From Eucalyptus grandis (taxonomy: Eukaryota; Streptophyta; Magnoliopsida; Myrtales; Myrtaceae): a stretch of DNA of 64,000 nt. The first letter of the stretch is position 1. Each line of letters begins with the position of its first letter. This document shows positions 1 to 11,352 of this stretch, piece after piece. The translations under genes were made by a program, and so were the position numbers. Below the pieces are notes generated by a model. The model saw only the letters and a program-made list of their open reading frames with translations. It was not told the origin of the DNA and did not search any database. The stretch spans positions 41,088,112-41,152,111 of the forward strand of contig NC_052613.1 in assembly GCF_016545825.1 (NCBI RefSeq), written 5' to 3'.

Positions 1-2590
1 CCAGCAAGATGGGGAGCAATCTCTTTTCCTAGAAACCTCCGAAACAAGGAACCACTTTTGCCAGCACGACACCTCATGGTGACCTCCGTTTTAAGTCAAC
101 CTCGTGCGTCGGCTCGTTCTGTCTGCGGGACTATAATCGTTTCCCATTCATGTTTCATGTAAAGCTTCTGTCCCGGTCATCGCCGTTGATCTTTTTGCAA
201 GAGATATCGTCCTACACAGGATCTTCCGATAGATGCCGTGGATCTAGCAAAATCTGATCAGAGATGTCGTCCCCAACCCCATTTTCAATAGTCATTCGAG
301 GAACGCCCCGTTACGCGACGGTCCATTCCTTCGGAGGCGGGGATCGGGACGAAGTGAAGAAATTTCCGGTCTTTAGACTAATGATCGCGATTCATCTATT
401 CCAATTTTCGAAAGGCTAGAAACCCGCAGTTTTATCACGACCGTGCGATGGGATTGATCGAGCCGCTGGCTCGGTTTGATCACCCTTTTGTCCGGATCGC
501 CCCCCGTCAAGACGCGCTTCTAAAATATTAATTTGAGCTCGAGGGGACGAGTGGGCGACAAAAGCGGTCAAGTATAGCCGCCACATCTCAGCTTTTTCGC
601 CGGAAATTCAAGATTTGCTCGCACTCTCACGTCTCTCCTTGCCTCTCTCTCTCTCTCTCTCCCCCACTTTGGTTAAGTCAAGAAGAAAACCGACCCCTCC
701 ATTTCCTCACCTCTTCCGGTAGTCGCCTCAATAATGTGAATATGTTCAGAAAGTTGACTCGTCCTAATTGGCCGAACTTTCCCAAGCACCCCATATGTCA
801 TGCATTGCGTCGTCGAGCAGGATGACGCTGACGATTCACGGCTTCCATGGCGGATACGGACGACGTATTAAAAAAATTCACAAACCCAAGCCCCCTCCAT
901 AAAAGAAAAGGAAAGAAAAGAAAAATCGAGTGATGACGACGGCGAGGGCAACTAGAGAGCAAAACACGCAATTGGAATTTGATAAAGGACTAAATTAAGA
1001 CGCGTTAAAGCAAGCCACATCCATGTCCTCCATTATCGGACGGAGGAAGAACGTTGCCCCATTTACGTTTGTCTAATTCGTAAGCCGTAAGAAAGGTGCT
1101 CTTGTCCGTTTAAATTACAAGCGGTGTGGTACATATTTGTTAATCAGTGCTTGTCCGCTTATGATTAATCTAATTCGTAAGCCATAAGAGAGGCGCTTTT
1201 GTCCATTTAAATTTAATGCGGTGCAGTACATGATTGATTATAAGTGCTTGTCCACTTTTGATCCTCTCCTGCTCTCAACACCCCTCCCTCTTTCGAGAAA
1301 AAGTACACTTCTGCATATTGTACTACATAATGTGGATCCGGCCTAATCTATCCTCTTTCGTGCAGACATAAAAATACTATTAATAAAGCTAATTCGCCTA
1401 AGGACATAATTATCATCTCTCAAATCTGGACATTATCTGTAAAGAGTGACTCGGTTAACATAATTTCGACCAACCATCTATGTGGAGATTGAAATATGAT
1501 GGCATGAAGACGCATAGGAGGGAGGGAGGGTGGAATGGCACCCGTGAAGAAAGGTAATCTAGATAGGCAACATAGGCCATTAGGAGAAGCCGGAAGTGGG
1601 CCGGGCACGGTGATGGACCTCGAGAAAACACGCACACAACACCGATGGCATGAAGCCGTGAAGAGTCCCTACCGAGGAGGAGTTCGACTAGTGGCCCGGG
1701 GCCACGGTGGCTTAGGGGGAAGAATTCAAGAACGTCAAGTAAATCGGAGCTGCTCCATGCGCTGAACCTTCTCGATGGATTGACCCCAGGCCACTAGCAA
1801 AGCACGGGGGCAGTTGTCGTTAGGGCCACAATAAAGCCGCCATGGGACTTCAGCTCGGACTCGTGGGTGGCGAGAAAAGTGCATCGATAACGTTGTTGCT
1901 GCCGGCCAAAACAGGGATTCGGGTGCCACCCGTGGGGACCGAAGAGCAATCCACCTTAATAATTCCATCCACAGCGCGAAAAGTCTTCCCGAACCCAAGC
2001 ATCGAAAAGCACGTCCTTTCTCGCTTTTTCACGAATGGTGAGCACCATCCTAGAAACCGTACGGCTCATCGCCAGGAGGCTTCTTATGGAATTCTTATTC
2101 ACACCTTACAAGCCTAAATAGATCCACCCATAACTATTTTATCAATCGGTTCATTACGTTGACCCCATATAGACATCGATACCTAGTTCGAATTCATCGG
2201 CATATAGCAAGGGAGCCGCACCCTTTCTTTTGGTGGTGGTTGAAAATAACAAATATGCTTACCCACCAACATTTAGGACATCAAAGAAAATTTATTCGGG
2301 CCACCCTTATTGTCATTATTACAAGCCATAAAGGTCCACCCTGCAGTTATTCTCCTTTTTGTTCTTTATGGCAAGAAAGAAAGCAAGACAACTTTTTGAC
2401 AAGTCCACAAGTCCTACTTGCGTGGGCCGAATTATATCTTACCAACTTACATAAAATAAGTGAATAAAGTATGATCTAGGAGCAATTATATAAACGTCGG
2501 GACGGTTTTAAAATTTACCAACGATGAAAATATCAAAAGGCAAGCAAATCGCGAATAAAAAACCAAAAGGCCGTGAAGGGGTATATCATA
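1..2590. repeat. Segmental tandem duplication, copy A (left end off window)
   Basis: This stretch aligns by eye, nearly end to end, with 2955-6395. Landmarks recur in the same order: the cysteine-poor opening segment near 30-130, a CT-rich tract near 640-660, paired ~97-bp repeats, and the tail near 2560. Base substitutions and small indels are scattered, so the copies are not recent. Short open frames exist, for example 2159-2467, but none has a recognisable domain. The left end coincides with the window edge, so the unit may extend further. Confidence 0.85.
1070..1265. repeat. Internal direct repeat pair within copy A
   Basis: Two imperfect copies begin at 1073 and 1170, a period of about 97 bases. 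Each starts with CTAATTCGTAAGCC and contains a CTTGTCC motif. The matching pair sits in copy B near 4878 and 4970, so this small duplication is older than the large one. Confidence 0.75.
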
Positions 2591-2954
2591 TTTTCCACAG
2601 CTTATTTTCGTGCAATTTATCTTTTAGACACTAAAATTCATGTAATTTTGTCACTCCATCTAAACCCCATTCACATACTTTGTGCTCAGGTGTGAAGCCG
2701 ATGAGCGGTCTCGGTTGCTTTGTAGTTGTCTAAATTTCAAAACATCCCACGGCACGTTGATTTTTGTCAACATCTTTTAGGTATGCTCGCAAATCAATTT
2801 CACCCGGTCATATGTGAATGCACTCCTTAAAATCGTCACCCTAATTGAGTATATACATTAAATGGAGATTCTGCTTTCGGAATATCCATCCTCATTTCAC
2901 GGAAACGTCAACAAAAGTAAACGCAGCCGCGATTCATGTCTTGAAATCTTAGTC
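2591..2954. other. Spacer between duplicated copies
   Basis: This AT-rich stretch separates the end of copy A from the start of copy B. I see no gene in it. It may be the left part of the duplicated unit whose copy A counterpart lies outside the window; this cannot be tested here. Confidence 0.5.
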
Positions 2955-5900
2955 GGGCTGGCAAAATCGATAGCAACCTCTTTCCCTAGAAACCTCCAAA
3001 GTAAGGAACCACTTCCACCGGCACGACAGCGCATATTGACCTCCGCTTTAAGTCAACCTCATGCTTCCGCTCTCTCTGTCTGCGGGACCATATTTGTTTC
3101 CCATTCGCATTTAGGGGTGTGCATGGTCCGGGCGGGCGGTTCCTACCTAGAACCGAACCGCCCCCAGGACCGGTTTCGAAAAATCGGAACCGGATCCACC
3201 CATTTATTGCATGGATCCACCTAACCGGACCGCCGGTTCGGTCAGGTTCCGGTGGATCCATGGAACCACCAGACGCCAAAAATTCTGTTTTTCAATAGCG
3301 GACGTAGAGGCGGAGGAGCAAATGTTGTGGCGAGTGGCGACCGGCGCGAGGGGGCGGTGGCGAAGGAGGAGCGGCGGCGGTGGCGTGGATGCTTGGGGAG
3401 GAATCAAAGACGAAGACAAGAGACGAGGAAGAAACAGAGAGAGAATCAAAACGAGGAAGAAATCGGAAGAGATGAGACGCGAATTAGGGCTTCGTACCTT
3501 GTTGAGTGACGGAAAAGGGGCTCGGTCGAGAGTTCTTGCGGGCGGAGGAGCAGCGGTTGTGGCAAGTGACGATCGGCTCGAGGGGGCGGGCAAAGGGCGA
3601 GGAGGAGCAGCGGCGGCGGCGTGGATACTCGGGGAGGAATCGAAGACGAAGAGAAGAAACAGAGAGAATCGAAGATTGAGGAAGAAACAGAGAGAATCAA
3701 AGGCTGAGGAAGAAACGAGAGAGAGAAGAGACACGAATTAGGGCTTCGCGACTTTTGTTTAGTATTTTTTTTAATTATAAATAGGTACCGGTCCGGTCCG
3801 GGTGGGCGAGCGGGTGGATCCACCCACGGAACCGGGAACCGGATTCCCCACCGGTTCCCAAAAATGGAACCGGGAACCGGACCGGTTCCCTCGAGAACCG
3901 CCGGTTCCGGGCGGTTCCGGGCGGTCCGGGCGGTTCCCGGGCATTTTGCACACCCTTATTCGCATTTCATGTGAAGTCTTCTGCTCTGGTCATTGCCATC
4001 GATATTTTTGCAAGAGATTCCTACAAAGGATCTTCCGATGGACGCCGTGGATCTAGCAAAATCTTGTTAGAGATGCTGTCCCCAACCCCATCTTTAATAG
4101 TCATTCGAGAAACGCCCCGTTTCGTGACGGTCCATTTGTTCGGAGGCGAGGATCGGGATGAAGTGAAGAATTGTCCGGTCTTTAGACTAATGAATAATGA
4201 TTCGTGCTTTGTCTATTCTAATTTTTCGAAAGGCTAGAAACCTGCACTTTATCACGACCCGTACGATAGGACGGTCTAGCCGCTGGCTCGCTTTTGATTG
4301 CCCATTTGTCCGAATCGCCCCCGTCAAGCCGAGCATTTAAAAAGTTGAACTCGAGGGAGAAGTGGGCTACGAAAGCGGTCAGGTATAGGCGCCACATCTC
4401 AGCTTTTTCCCCGGAAAATCAAGATTTGCTCGCACTCGCACGTCTCTCTCTCTCTCCCTCCCCCTCTTCGGTGGAGTCAAAGAAGAAAATCCTCCGCCCC
4501 CTCCCCCTTTCCCCGCTCCATTTCCTTCCCTCGTGCCGTAGTCGCCTTCGATAATGTGAATAAAATATTCAAAAGTTTGTCCCGTCCCGATTGGCCGAAC
4601 CTTCCTCCCCAAGCTCCCCATGCGTCATGCATTGCGTCTTCGAGCAGAATGATGCTGACGATTCATCGCTCCTAGTGGCGGACAAAGATGACGACGTATT
4701 GAGAAAATCCAAAAACCAAAAACTCCCCGTAATATAAAAGAAAAATCAAGTGAGGTCAACGACGATTATTGAGCAAACACGTAATAGGAATCTGATAAAG
4801 GATTAGATCAGGACGCGTTAAAGCGAGCCACATCCACGTCGTCCATTTTTGGACGGAGGTAGAACGTCGCCCCGTTTGTCTAGTTCGTAAGCCATAAGAA
4901 AGGTGCTCTTGTCCGTTTAAATTACATGCTGTGCGGTTCATCCTTGAGTGCTTGTCCGCTTATGATTTATCTAATTCGTGAGCCACAAGAAAGGTGCTTT
5001 TGTCCATTTAAATTAAATGCGGTGCAGTAAATGATTGTTTGTAAGTGCTTGTCCTGATCCCCTTCAGTTCTCAGCACACACCCCCGCCCCTCTTTCGAGG
5101 AAAAGTACACTCTTGCACATTGTATATCATAATGTGAATCCGGCTTAATCAATCCACTTTCGTGCAGACATAAAAACATCATTAATAAAGCTAATTTATC
5201 TAAGGACATAATTATCATCAATCAAATCTAGACGTTATAGTTTTCTAAAGAGGGAATCAACTAACATAATTTCGATCAATCATCCCCGTGGAGATCCAAA
5301 TATGATGGCATGAACATGTATAAGAGGGAGAGAGGGTGGAATGGCACCCTTGAAGAAGGGTAATCTAGATAGGCGACATAAGGCATTAGGAGAAGCTGGA
5401 AGTGGACCGGCCACGGCGATGAACCGCGAGAAAACAGGCACACAATACTGATGGCATGAAGCCGTGAAGAGCCCCTACCGAGGACGAGCTTCACTAGTGG
5501 CCCGGGGCCACGGTGGCTTTAGGGGGAAGAATTCAAGAACGCCAAGAAAAGCAAATCGGAGTGGCTCCATGCGCTGAACCTTCTCTCGATCGATTGACCC
5601 CAGGCCACTAGCAAAGCAGGGGGCAGTTGTCGTTAGGGCCACGATAAAGCCGCCATGGGACTTCAGCTCGGAGTCATGGATGGCGACAAAAGTGTATAAC
5701 GTTGTTGCTGCCAGCCAAAGTGAGGATTCAGGTCCCACCCGTGGGGACCAAAGAGCAATCCACCTTAATAATCCCATCCACACCACGAAAAGTCTTCCCG
5801 AAACCAAGCATCGAAAAGCACGTCCTTTCTCACTTTTTCACAGATGGCGAGCACCATCCTAGAAATCGTACGGCTCCTTGCCAGGAGGCTTCTTACGGAA

Positions 5901-6395
5901 TTCTTATTCACATCTTACAAATCTAAATAGATCTACCCAAAACTATTTTATCAATCAATTCATTACGTTGATCCTGTATAGAAATCGATATCTAGTTCGA
6001 ATTCATCGGCATATAGCAGGTGAGCCGCACCCTTTCTTTTGGTGGTGGTCAAAAATAACAAATATGCTTATCCACCAACATTTAGGACATCAAAGAAATT
6101 TTATTCAGGCCACCCTTATTATCATAATTACAGGCCTTAAAGGTCCATGGTGCAGTTATTATCTTTTTTGTTCTTTTCGGCAAAAAAGAAAGAAAGACAA
6201 CTTTTTGACAAGTCCACAAGTCCTACTTGCGTGGGCCGAATTATATCTTACCAACTTACATAAAATAAGTGAATAAAGTATGATCTGGGAGCAATTATAT
6301 AAACGTCGGGACGGTTTTAAGATTTACCAACGACGAAAATATCAAAAGGCAAGCAAATCGCGAATAAACAACCAAAAGGCCGTGAAGGCGTATAT
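2955..6395. repeat. Segmental tandem duplication, copy B (interrupted by insertion)
   Basis: This is the second copy of the segment at 1-2590, in the same orientation. Without the 845-bp insertion at 3113-3957 its length matches copy A. It ends next to the 3' end of the small gene on the minus strand near 6400. The frame at 5878-6276 parallels 2159-2467 of copy A, but many differences between them change residues and no domain is recognised, so I do not call a gene. Confidence 0.85.
3113..3957. mobile_element. Mutator-like non-autonomous element with 10-bp target duplication
   Basis: The element is absent from the equivalent position of copy A. It is flanked by the direct repeat ATTCGCATTT at 3103-3112 and 3958-3967. 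The termini are imperfect inverted repeats, AGGGGTGTGCA on the left and, read inward from the right, AAGGGTGTGCA. GC-rich subterminal arms follow, rich in GGTTCCGG-like motifs that can fold back. The interior is purine-rich and holds two diverged copies of a ~230-bp block, from about 3312 and 3545. No transposase is visible. A 9-11 bp target duplication is typical of Mutator-type elements. Long open frames on both strands here reflect base composition. Confidence 0.75.
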
Positions 6396-6855
6396 GTAAT
6401 ACGGAATAATCGCTGCACTTTTTATTATAATATCCAAGGATTACATTACATTACACAAGCAACAGGGAGAATTAAAGGCGAAAGGAAAACGACTAAAGAA
6501 AACAATGACAGACCCGCCGCCACCTCCGACCGCCGTTTCTGCTCTTCTAAAACTTACAGGAACGACCACCGGAGAGGCGTTGGTCTGACAACCAACAATC
6601 ACACTCAAATCCAAGACAAAGCAAACATATACACGCAAACACACCAGAGCCGGTGGTGAGTCGTTTCACCGCGAAGACCGTCGAAAAAGTAGGGTCAACG
6701 CGGCCCAAACCCATCTTCAAATAAACTTTGAGATAGAACACCACCGGAGCCTTGATCTGCACCTAAAACCGCAGCAGATCGCAGCTTGACGCATACCCAG
6801 ATTCAAATAGTAGCTGTGCAGCGACATGAACTGCCACGAAACCCGCCGTAACGAT

Positions 6856-7095
6856 TTAGGAAGGGTTGTTGGCGTTACCCTCGGAGTTGTATCCGCTGGG
6901 CGGGGGGGATCCGGTGCCGGAGGTGGCGCCGGTGCTTCCGAGGCCGATGGCGTTGCCAGCCTTGGCAGCAGCGGAGGACAACGTCTTGACGAAGCCCTCG
7001 AAGATTTGGGCCTTGATCTGTCCTCGCTTCGGAGGCAGCCTGCCGTTGCCGTTGCCGCTGCCGTTGCCGCGAGGAGGAGAAGGAGCAGTTGCCAT
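6856..7095 (-). CDS. Small conserved plant protein, 79 aa, function unknown
   Basis: This is a single uninterrupted frame on the minus strand. It begins MATAPSPPRGNGSG, followed by RLPPKRGQIKAQIFEGFVK at about residues 19-37, a short Ala-rich helix-like stretch, and a Gly/Ser/Pro-rich tail ending in NANNPS. I recall similar small proteins of this size with the KRGQIKAQIFE core from other plants, but know no function. No signal peptide or membrane segment is visible. A TATA-like box upstream and a GA-rich leader support the start. The 3' UTR probably runs to about 6400, where an A/T-rich polyadenylation-like tract lies. It is the first gene beside the duplicated segment. Confidence 0.8.
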   Translation of the reverse strand: MATAPSPPRGNGSGNGNGRLPPKRGQIKAQIFEGFVKTLSSAAAKAGNAIGLGSTGATSGTGSPPPSGYNSEGNANNPS

Positions 7096-7345
7096 CTCAG
7101 GAAAGAGAGCAGGGAAGAAAGAACAGAGCAGATAAGAGTCTCTGTTTTAACCAGGAAGATGGAGGAAGGAGAGAGAGGTCTCAGGTGAAAAAATCACAGA
7201 GAGAGAGAGAGCTTTTGAATGGAAGTATCGCGGTGGAGGAGAGAATGAAAGTCGTTTCTGCAGGCGTTGGAGAGAGAGAGAGAGAGAGAGAGGAGGAAGG
7301 TGGTGAAGATCGGCTGCCTCCCGCCGATAGGGGAGGCTATTGGTA
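7096..7345 (-). promoter_or_regulatory. GA/CT-rich 5' leader of the 79-aa gene
   Basis: The leader between the probable transcription start and the start codon holds several GA runs on the plus strand (CT on the transcript), the longest near 7270-7291. CT-rich leaders are common in plant genes. The exact transcript start is inferred. Confidence 0.5.
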
Positions 7346-7370
7346 AGAAGACGGAAGGGGGGCGAGGGCC

Positions 7371-7378
7371 TTTATAAA
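7371..7378 (-). promoter_or_regulatory. TATA box of the 79-aa gene
   Basis: The sequence TTTATAAAGG starts at 7371 and reads CCTTTATAAA on the minus strand. It lies about 280 bases upstream of the start codon and about 25-30 bases before the expected start of the CT-rich leader. Confidence 0.5.
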
Positions 7379-9544
7379 GGAAACGAAATAGGTAAGTTCA
7401 TTTCACTCTGGAGCGCATCTAGTCAATGTGAACAAGGACCACGTGAAACGGACGGCCAGATTTTGATCATGGCAAAGTGGGGTTTAACCAAATTGGTAGT
7501 GGCTTCAACATTACCTTTTTTTTTTTTTATGAATGATGTTATAATTAGAGATAAATGATATAAATAGTCCTATATGCAAGATAATTCTTAACTTTTAATT
7601 ATTCAATATGGCTTTAACTCAACATAAATGTGGTCAAGGAATTTTGACATATATTCTAAAATTAATTTATAACTATATAAATATGTTAAATATTATCCTT
7701 TCATAAAAGAACGATAAATATTATAAACAAAATTAGTTCATGTTACTGGACATCGCAGATTTTAGGTAGATTTTTAAGTAAATTTATACAACAATAAATC
7801 CTTCTTATTTTTTTAATTTACTAATTTCGTGAATAATTTAGTCGCCCGTACCCCTAATGGATGGTGAAGAGACGGAATGCAAAAATCGTACGTGCGGGGG
7901 GCGGGTGTGGATAAGATTCGCGAACGAGCTTGAGCACCAAGATTCTGACAGAGTCAGACTTTCTGCACTTTTGTTAGGCTGTCGCCTAAGGGAATGATTT
8001 TCGATTCTTGCCCATTTTTCCAGGGCAATGACGACATTAAAGCCTTTCTTTTTTCTAAACTGGAAATTTATTTTACTTATAACCTGAAAAAAAACTCTCA
8101 GAAATTTTAAATAGATAATATACGGGTCTTTCGAGAACTTTAGCAGTCCGATGTTAAGTAAGGGGAAAAAAATTCAAGCGTAGCACATTCAAGAAGAGTT
8201 ATAGGCCAGGCAAAATTTATTTATTTTCCTTAAATTAGCCATATGCATTCAAGCAAAGTTATGAACTGACGAAATTTACTTATTTTTCTTGAATGGTAAT
8301 AACCAATTGATCCCGTATGTTATTGGGATTGAAAAAATAGCCTTAATAAACACTAGCATTATCTAAACACAACCTTTGATTTTAGGTGAGGTAAGAAGCA
8401 TAACAAGGGTTACATTTTTTTTTTGTTAGAATTTACGTTTTTGTTGGTGAAGTAGAAAAAGGCAATATCAACTCTTTTTTTTTTTTGGTTGATAAGAATA
8501 AAGAGTCTTGCTTTATTTAAATTATAGCGCTTACTATTTGATGTAGTTTTAAATGACCAGCATGGACCATATGTCATCGAGTTTTTCAAATAATCTGGCT
8601 TCAAGTGCTAATTAAAATAAAAAGGACGAGATAATACTAAAAATTCCTCCAAATATGCAGATTTTCAAACTGCTTGAGTCTAAAGTGTATTTAAATATGG
8701 GGCAACACACATTCTTTCATCGGATTTTGAACGTACACGACATTAAAATAAGCAAGTAGGTTTATATCTTCAGATGTCATGTTACTAAGCACATTATGTG
8801 TGATGTAGGGCTATTTGTATGCGTTGTATGTTATGAGAGCTATTTATTATGAACATGATATGCAAAATAATGGGGAAGAGAAAAGGACATAATTTTTGTA
8901 CATTTCAATGTTACTTAATAAAGAATACACGATTGTAAGTGGCAATCTAAATAATTAAATTAAGAACTATCGATTGAGGATGTGGACAATTTGGAATATG
9001 GGGAATCTCTCATGCACATGCACAGGAAAAATTTAAAAAAAAAAAACACGTCTTAAATATCTCTAAAAAATATCTTATCTACTAGTGACGATATAGGAGG
9101 GCACGGCCATGTATATTTGTTACTTCGTGCTCTTTCCCAAATTGTACCTATTCGAGCCACTCATTAGGCGGTCTTAAATTCTCAACGCTCTGCTTTGCGG
9201 TGGTGGTGGCCCCCGGTGGGTGCACAACCACCTGCCACCGCCCTGATCCGGCCGTTCCCCGGCGGGCCCCAATCCTGTCCCCCCTTATCCGCCATTGGCC
9301 ACACAGCTCCCGGGCTGCATTTAGTTTTTTAGTCATACTTTTAGTTCGCTGGAGACCAACCCCTCTTTGATACTCTATATTTAAATCTAAAATCATCATT
9401 AAATCTCACTTTCCTAAACATTGTTTATCTTTTCGTAAGCTTGAGTCTTGTTCTGTCTTTCCTCGACTTCTTCTTAGCCTTTCCGATTTCGTCCTTAGAT
9501 TTTATTTTATTTTTCCCCCGAGACTATCGCTCTTAAACCTCTCA

Positions 9545-10088
9545 ATTTCTAGATTTTATAAACTCAACCCATGTTTATATTATTAAAATTTCGACAAAAC
9601 TTACCCAAAACTAATACACTTGTAACAAATTTACTAAAAACTATTTTTTTTACCACCAAAAACCCAAACTAGTATAGTTTTGACAAATTTACCCAAAACC
9701 GGTACACTTGTGACAAATTTATCATTTATTAGTTTTCGTTAAATTTTACTGTTAAATTATTAAGTTAAATGACACGCCATGTTCACTGGTATATCAATTT
9801 GAGATTTTATGTTTTGTTTGTCATAGTTTACAATTTTTATGATTTTTTTTTATATTAATTCAATTTAGCAGATGATATATTTGTTACAAATTTATCAGTT
9901 TATGAGGTTTTTTTGCGGTTGAATAAATTAGTTTTGGGTAAATTTATCATAAATGTATTAATTTAGGGTTTTTGATGGTCATTAGGGTAAATTTATCATA
10001 AGTATACCGGTTTGGGTTTTTTCATGGTAAAAAAATAGTTTGAAGTAAATTTGTAAAAAATGTACCAGTTTTTGATTTTTCAAGGTAT
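9545..10088. repeat. Foldback (MITE-like) element
   Basis: The left arm, about 9580-9740, and the right arm, about 9890-10085, are inverted copies. Motifs such as ACAAATTTACCCAAAAC on the left recur inverted on the right, as do the blocks around CCGGTA and ACCCAAAC. Each arm is itself made of several diverged subrepeats. No coding capacity or clear target duplication was found. Confidence 0.65.
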
Positions 10089-10469
10089 TAACCTAAAAGT
10101 GATAATTTTTTTTTTTTTTGGGGTAAGAGTAATAACTCTAATGAGCAGTGTTTTTGTTTCCTCCTCCGTGATGAACGGCCAAGGAGCCACGTCAGCGAAA
10201 AAAAGCTGATAGCCCATCACTTCGATGCTTGCAGCAGCGGCCACATCGACTTGACTTTCCGGTCCAGCACCAGACCGGACGAGCCCCAGCGCCGTTACTT
10301 TCCGACGACTGAGAGAAGTAAACGAAAGCACGCGAGGTGGAAAAAAAATGACACTCATTCGACGGGGAGCTATCGCCTTAATAGACGATAAGCGATCGGG
10401 CCAGTTGTCAAATGAAAACAACGTCGGAACTTGTAAACCATGACGACATTTAGGATAAGTTCATAACTA

Positions 10470-10830
10470 AAGAAAATGACATGGATAATATCAGAATTTT
10501 AATTTGATGTGTAATGTACTCCTTACATTTTAATTTGGTATATAACATCATGTATGACTTTTTAATATGTTACAATACACGTTTAGTTTAGTCATTAGAC
10601 TATATGAATAAATCAAATAATTTTCTAAACTTGAATGAATAGAAATAAAGTATTTGGCATTTTTTACATAGTCGCTAAAAGTTCAACAATCATATTAAAT
10701 AAAATAAAGAATTCATGGATTACATTACATATTGAGTTAATAGCTGCAGACTACGTTGATTAAATAAAAGTTTAGGGATGACACTGAGCGTTAGGCTAAA
10801 GTTCAAGAAACATTTGCATAATTATCCCAT
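10470..10830. repeat. Possible AT-rich MITE
   Basis: This AT-rich block has partly inverted ends (ATGGATAAT on the left, ATAATTATCCCAT on the right). It resembles in composition the element at 25555-25920. The ends are poorly defined, so this is a weak call. Confidence 0.35.
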
Positions 10831-11352
10831 CCATAACATTAATCTGGCCAAGTCTTGACCCCTTTTCTTTTTTTGCCCGATCCCCAAGTTTCAAATTTCA
10901 ACAGCAATCATAGAGGTGTGACGACATCGCAGCGACATACGCAAGCTCACCAGGCTGAGTTCATATCTCCCCCTCCTCCTCCTAAAGCTATACTTTATCC
11001 AACCCGATATGAGCTGGAGGCTTTCGAATTTCTAGAAGGAAAGCCCCAGAGCTGTTCCTAAAAGAGAGATCACTTAACACGGTACGGTTTGAACGGTAGG
11101 TGAAGTTTTTCTCTTCAGTCCGACATGGTCATCATACACATGGGCTCAATATTTACGATCTTTAAAGCTAATGGGCTTTTTGCGCGCGGATTTTTGTTCC
11201 GGCCCTCGTAGATTTGGGCCTCGCAGCAGAAATGGGTTTCCGAGGTGGGCTCGGGTCGCATCTCCGGTTCTCCACAAATCCGGCGCGAGGGAGGTTTAGG
11301 GCTTTTCCGATTTGGCGGGAAAGGGCGGGGGGGACGCCGGACGTGCGCGAGG

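Larger units (their letters stand above)
7400..11240. other. AT-rich intergenic region
   Basis: No gene is supported between the small minus-strand gene and the RAD51B-like gene. It contains poly-T tracts, a large foldback repeat at 9545-10088, a second repeat-like stretch at 10470-10830, and a GC-rich island near 9180-9330 without a convincing frame. Open frames here are short and have no recognisable domain. Confidence 0.6.

Noticed and set aside
2159..2467. 102-codon frame, paired with 5878-6276 in the second copy
   Set aside because: The two copies keep the frame but differ at many residue-changing positions and show no known domain, start context or partner exons. I leave it as a possible observation, not a gene.
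3204..3741. Two overlapping 176-codon frames on opposite strands
   Set aside because: They lie wholly inside the Mutator-like element in purine-rich repeated sequence and have no domain. Open frames on both strands are expected from such composition.
10080..10421. 113-codon minus-strand frame in the spacer
   Set aside because: There is no domain, no promoter and no partner exon; its C-terminal end runs into a poly-T tract (Lys run) and the foldback repeat.
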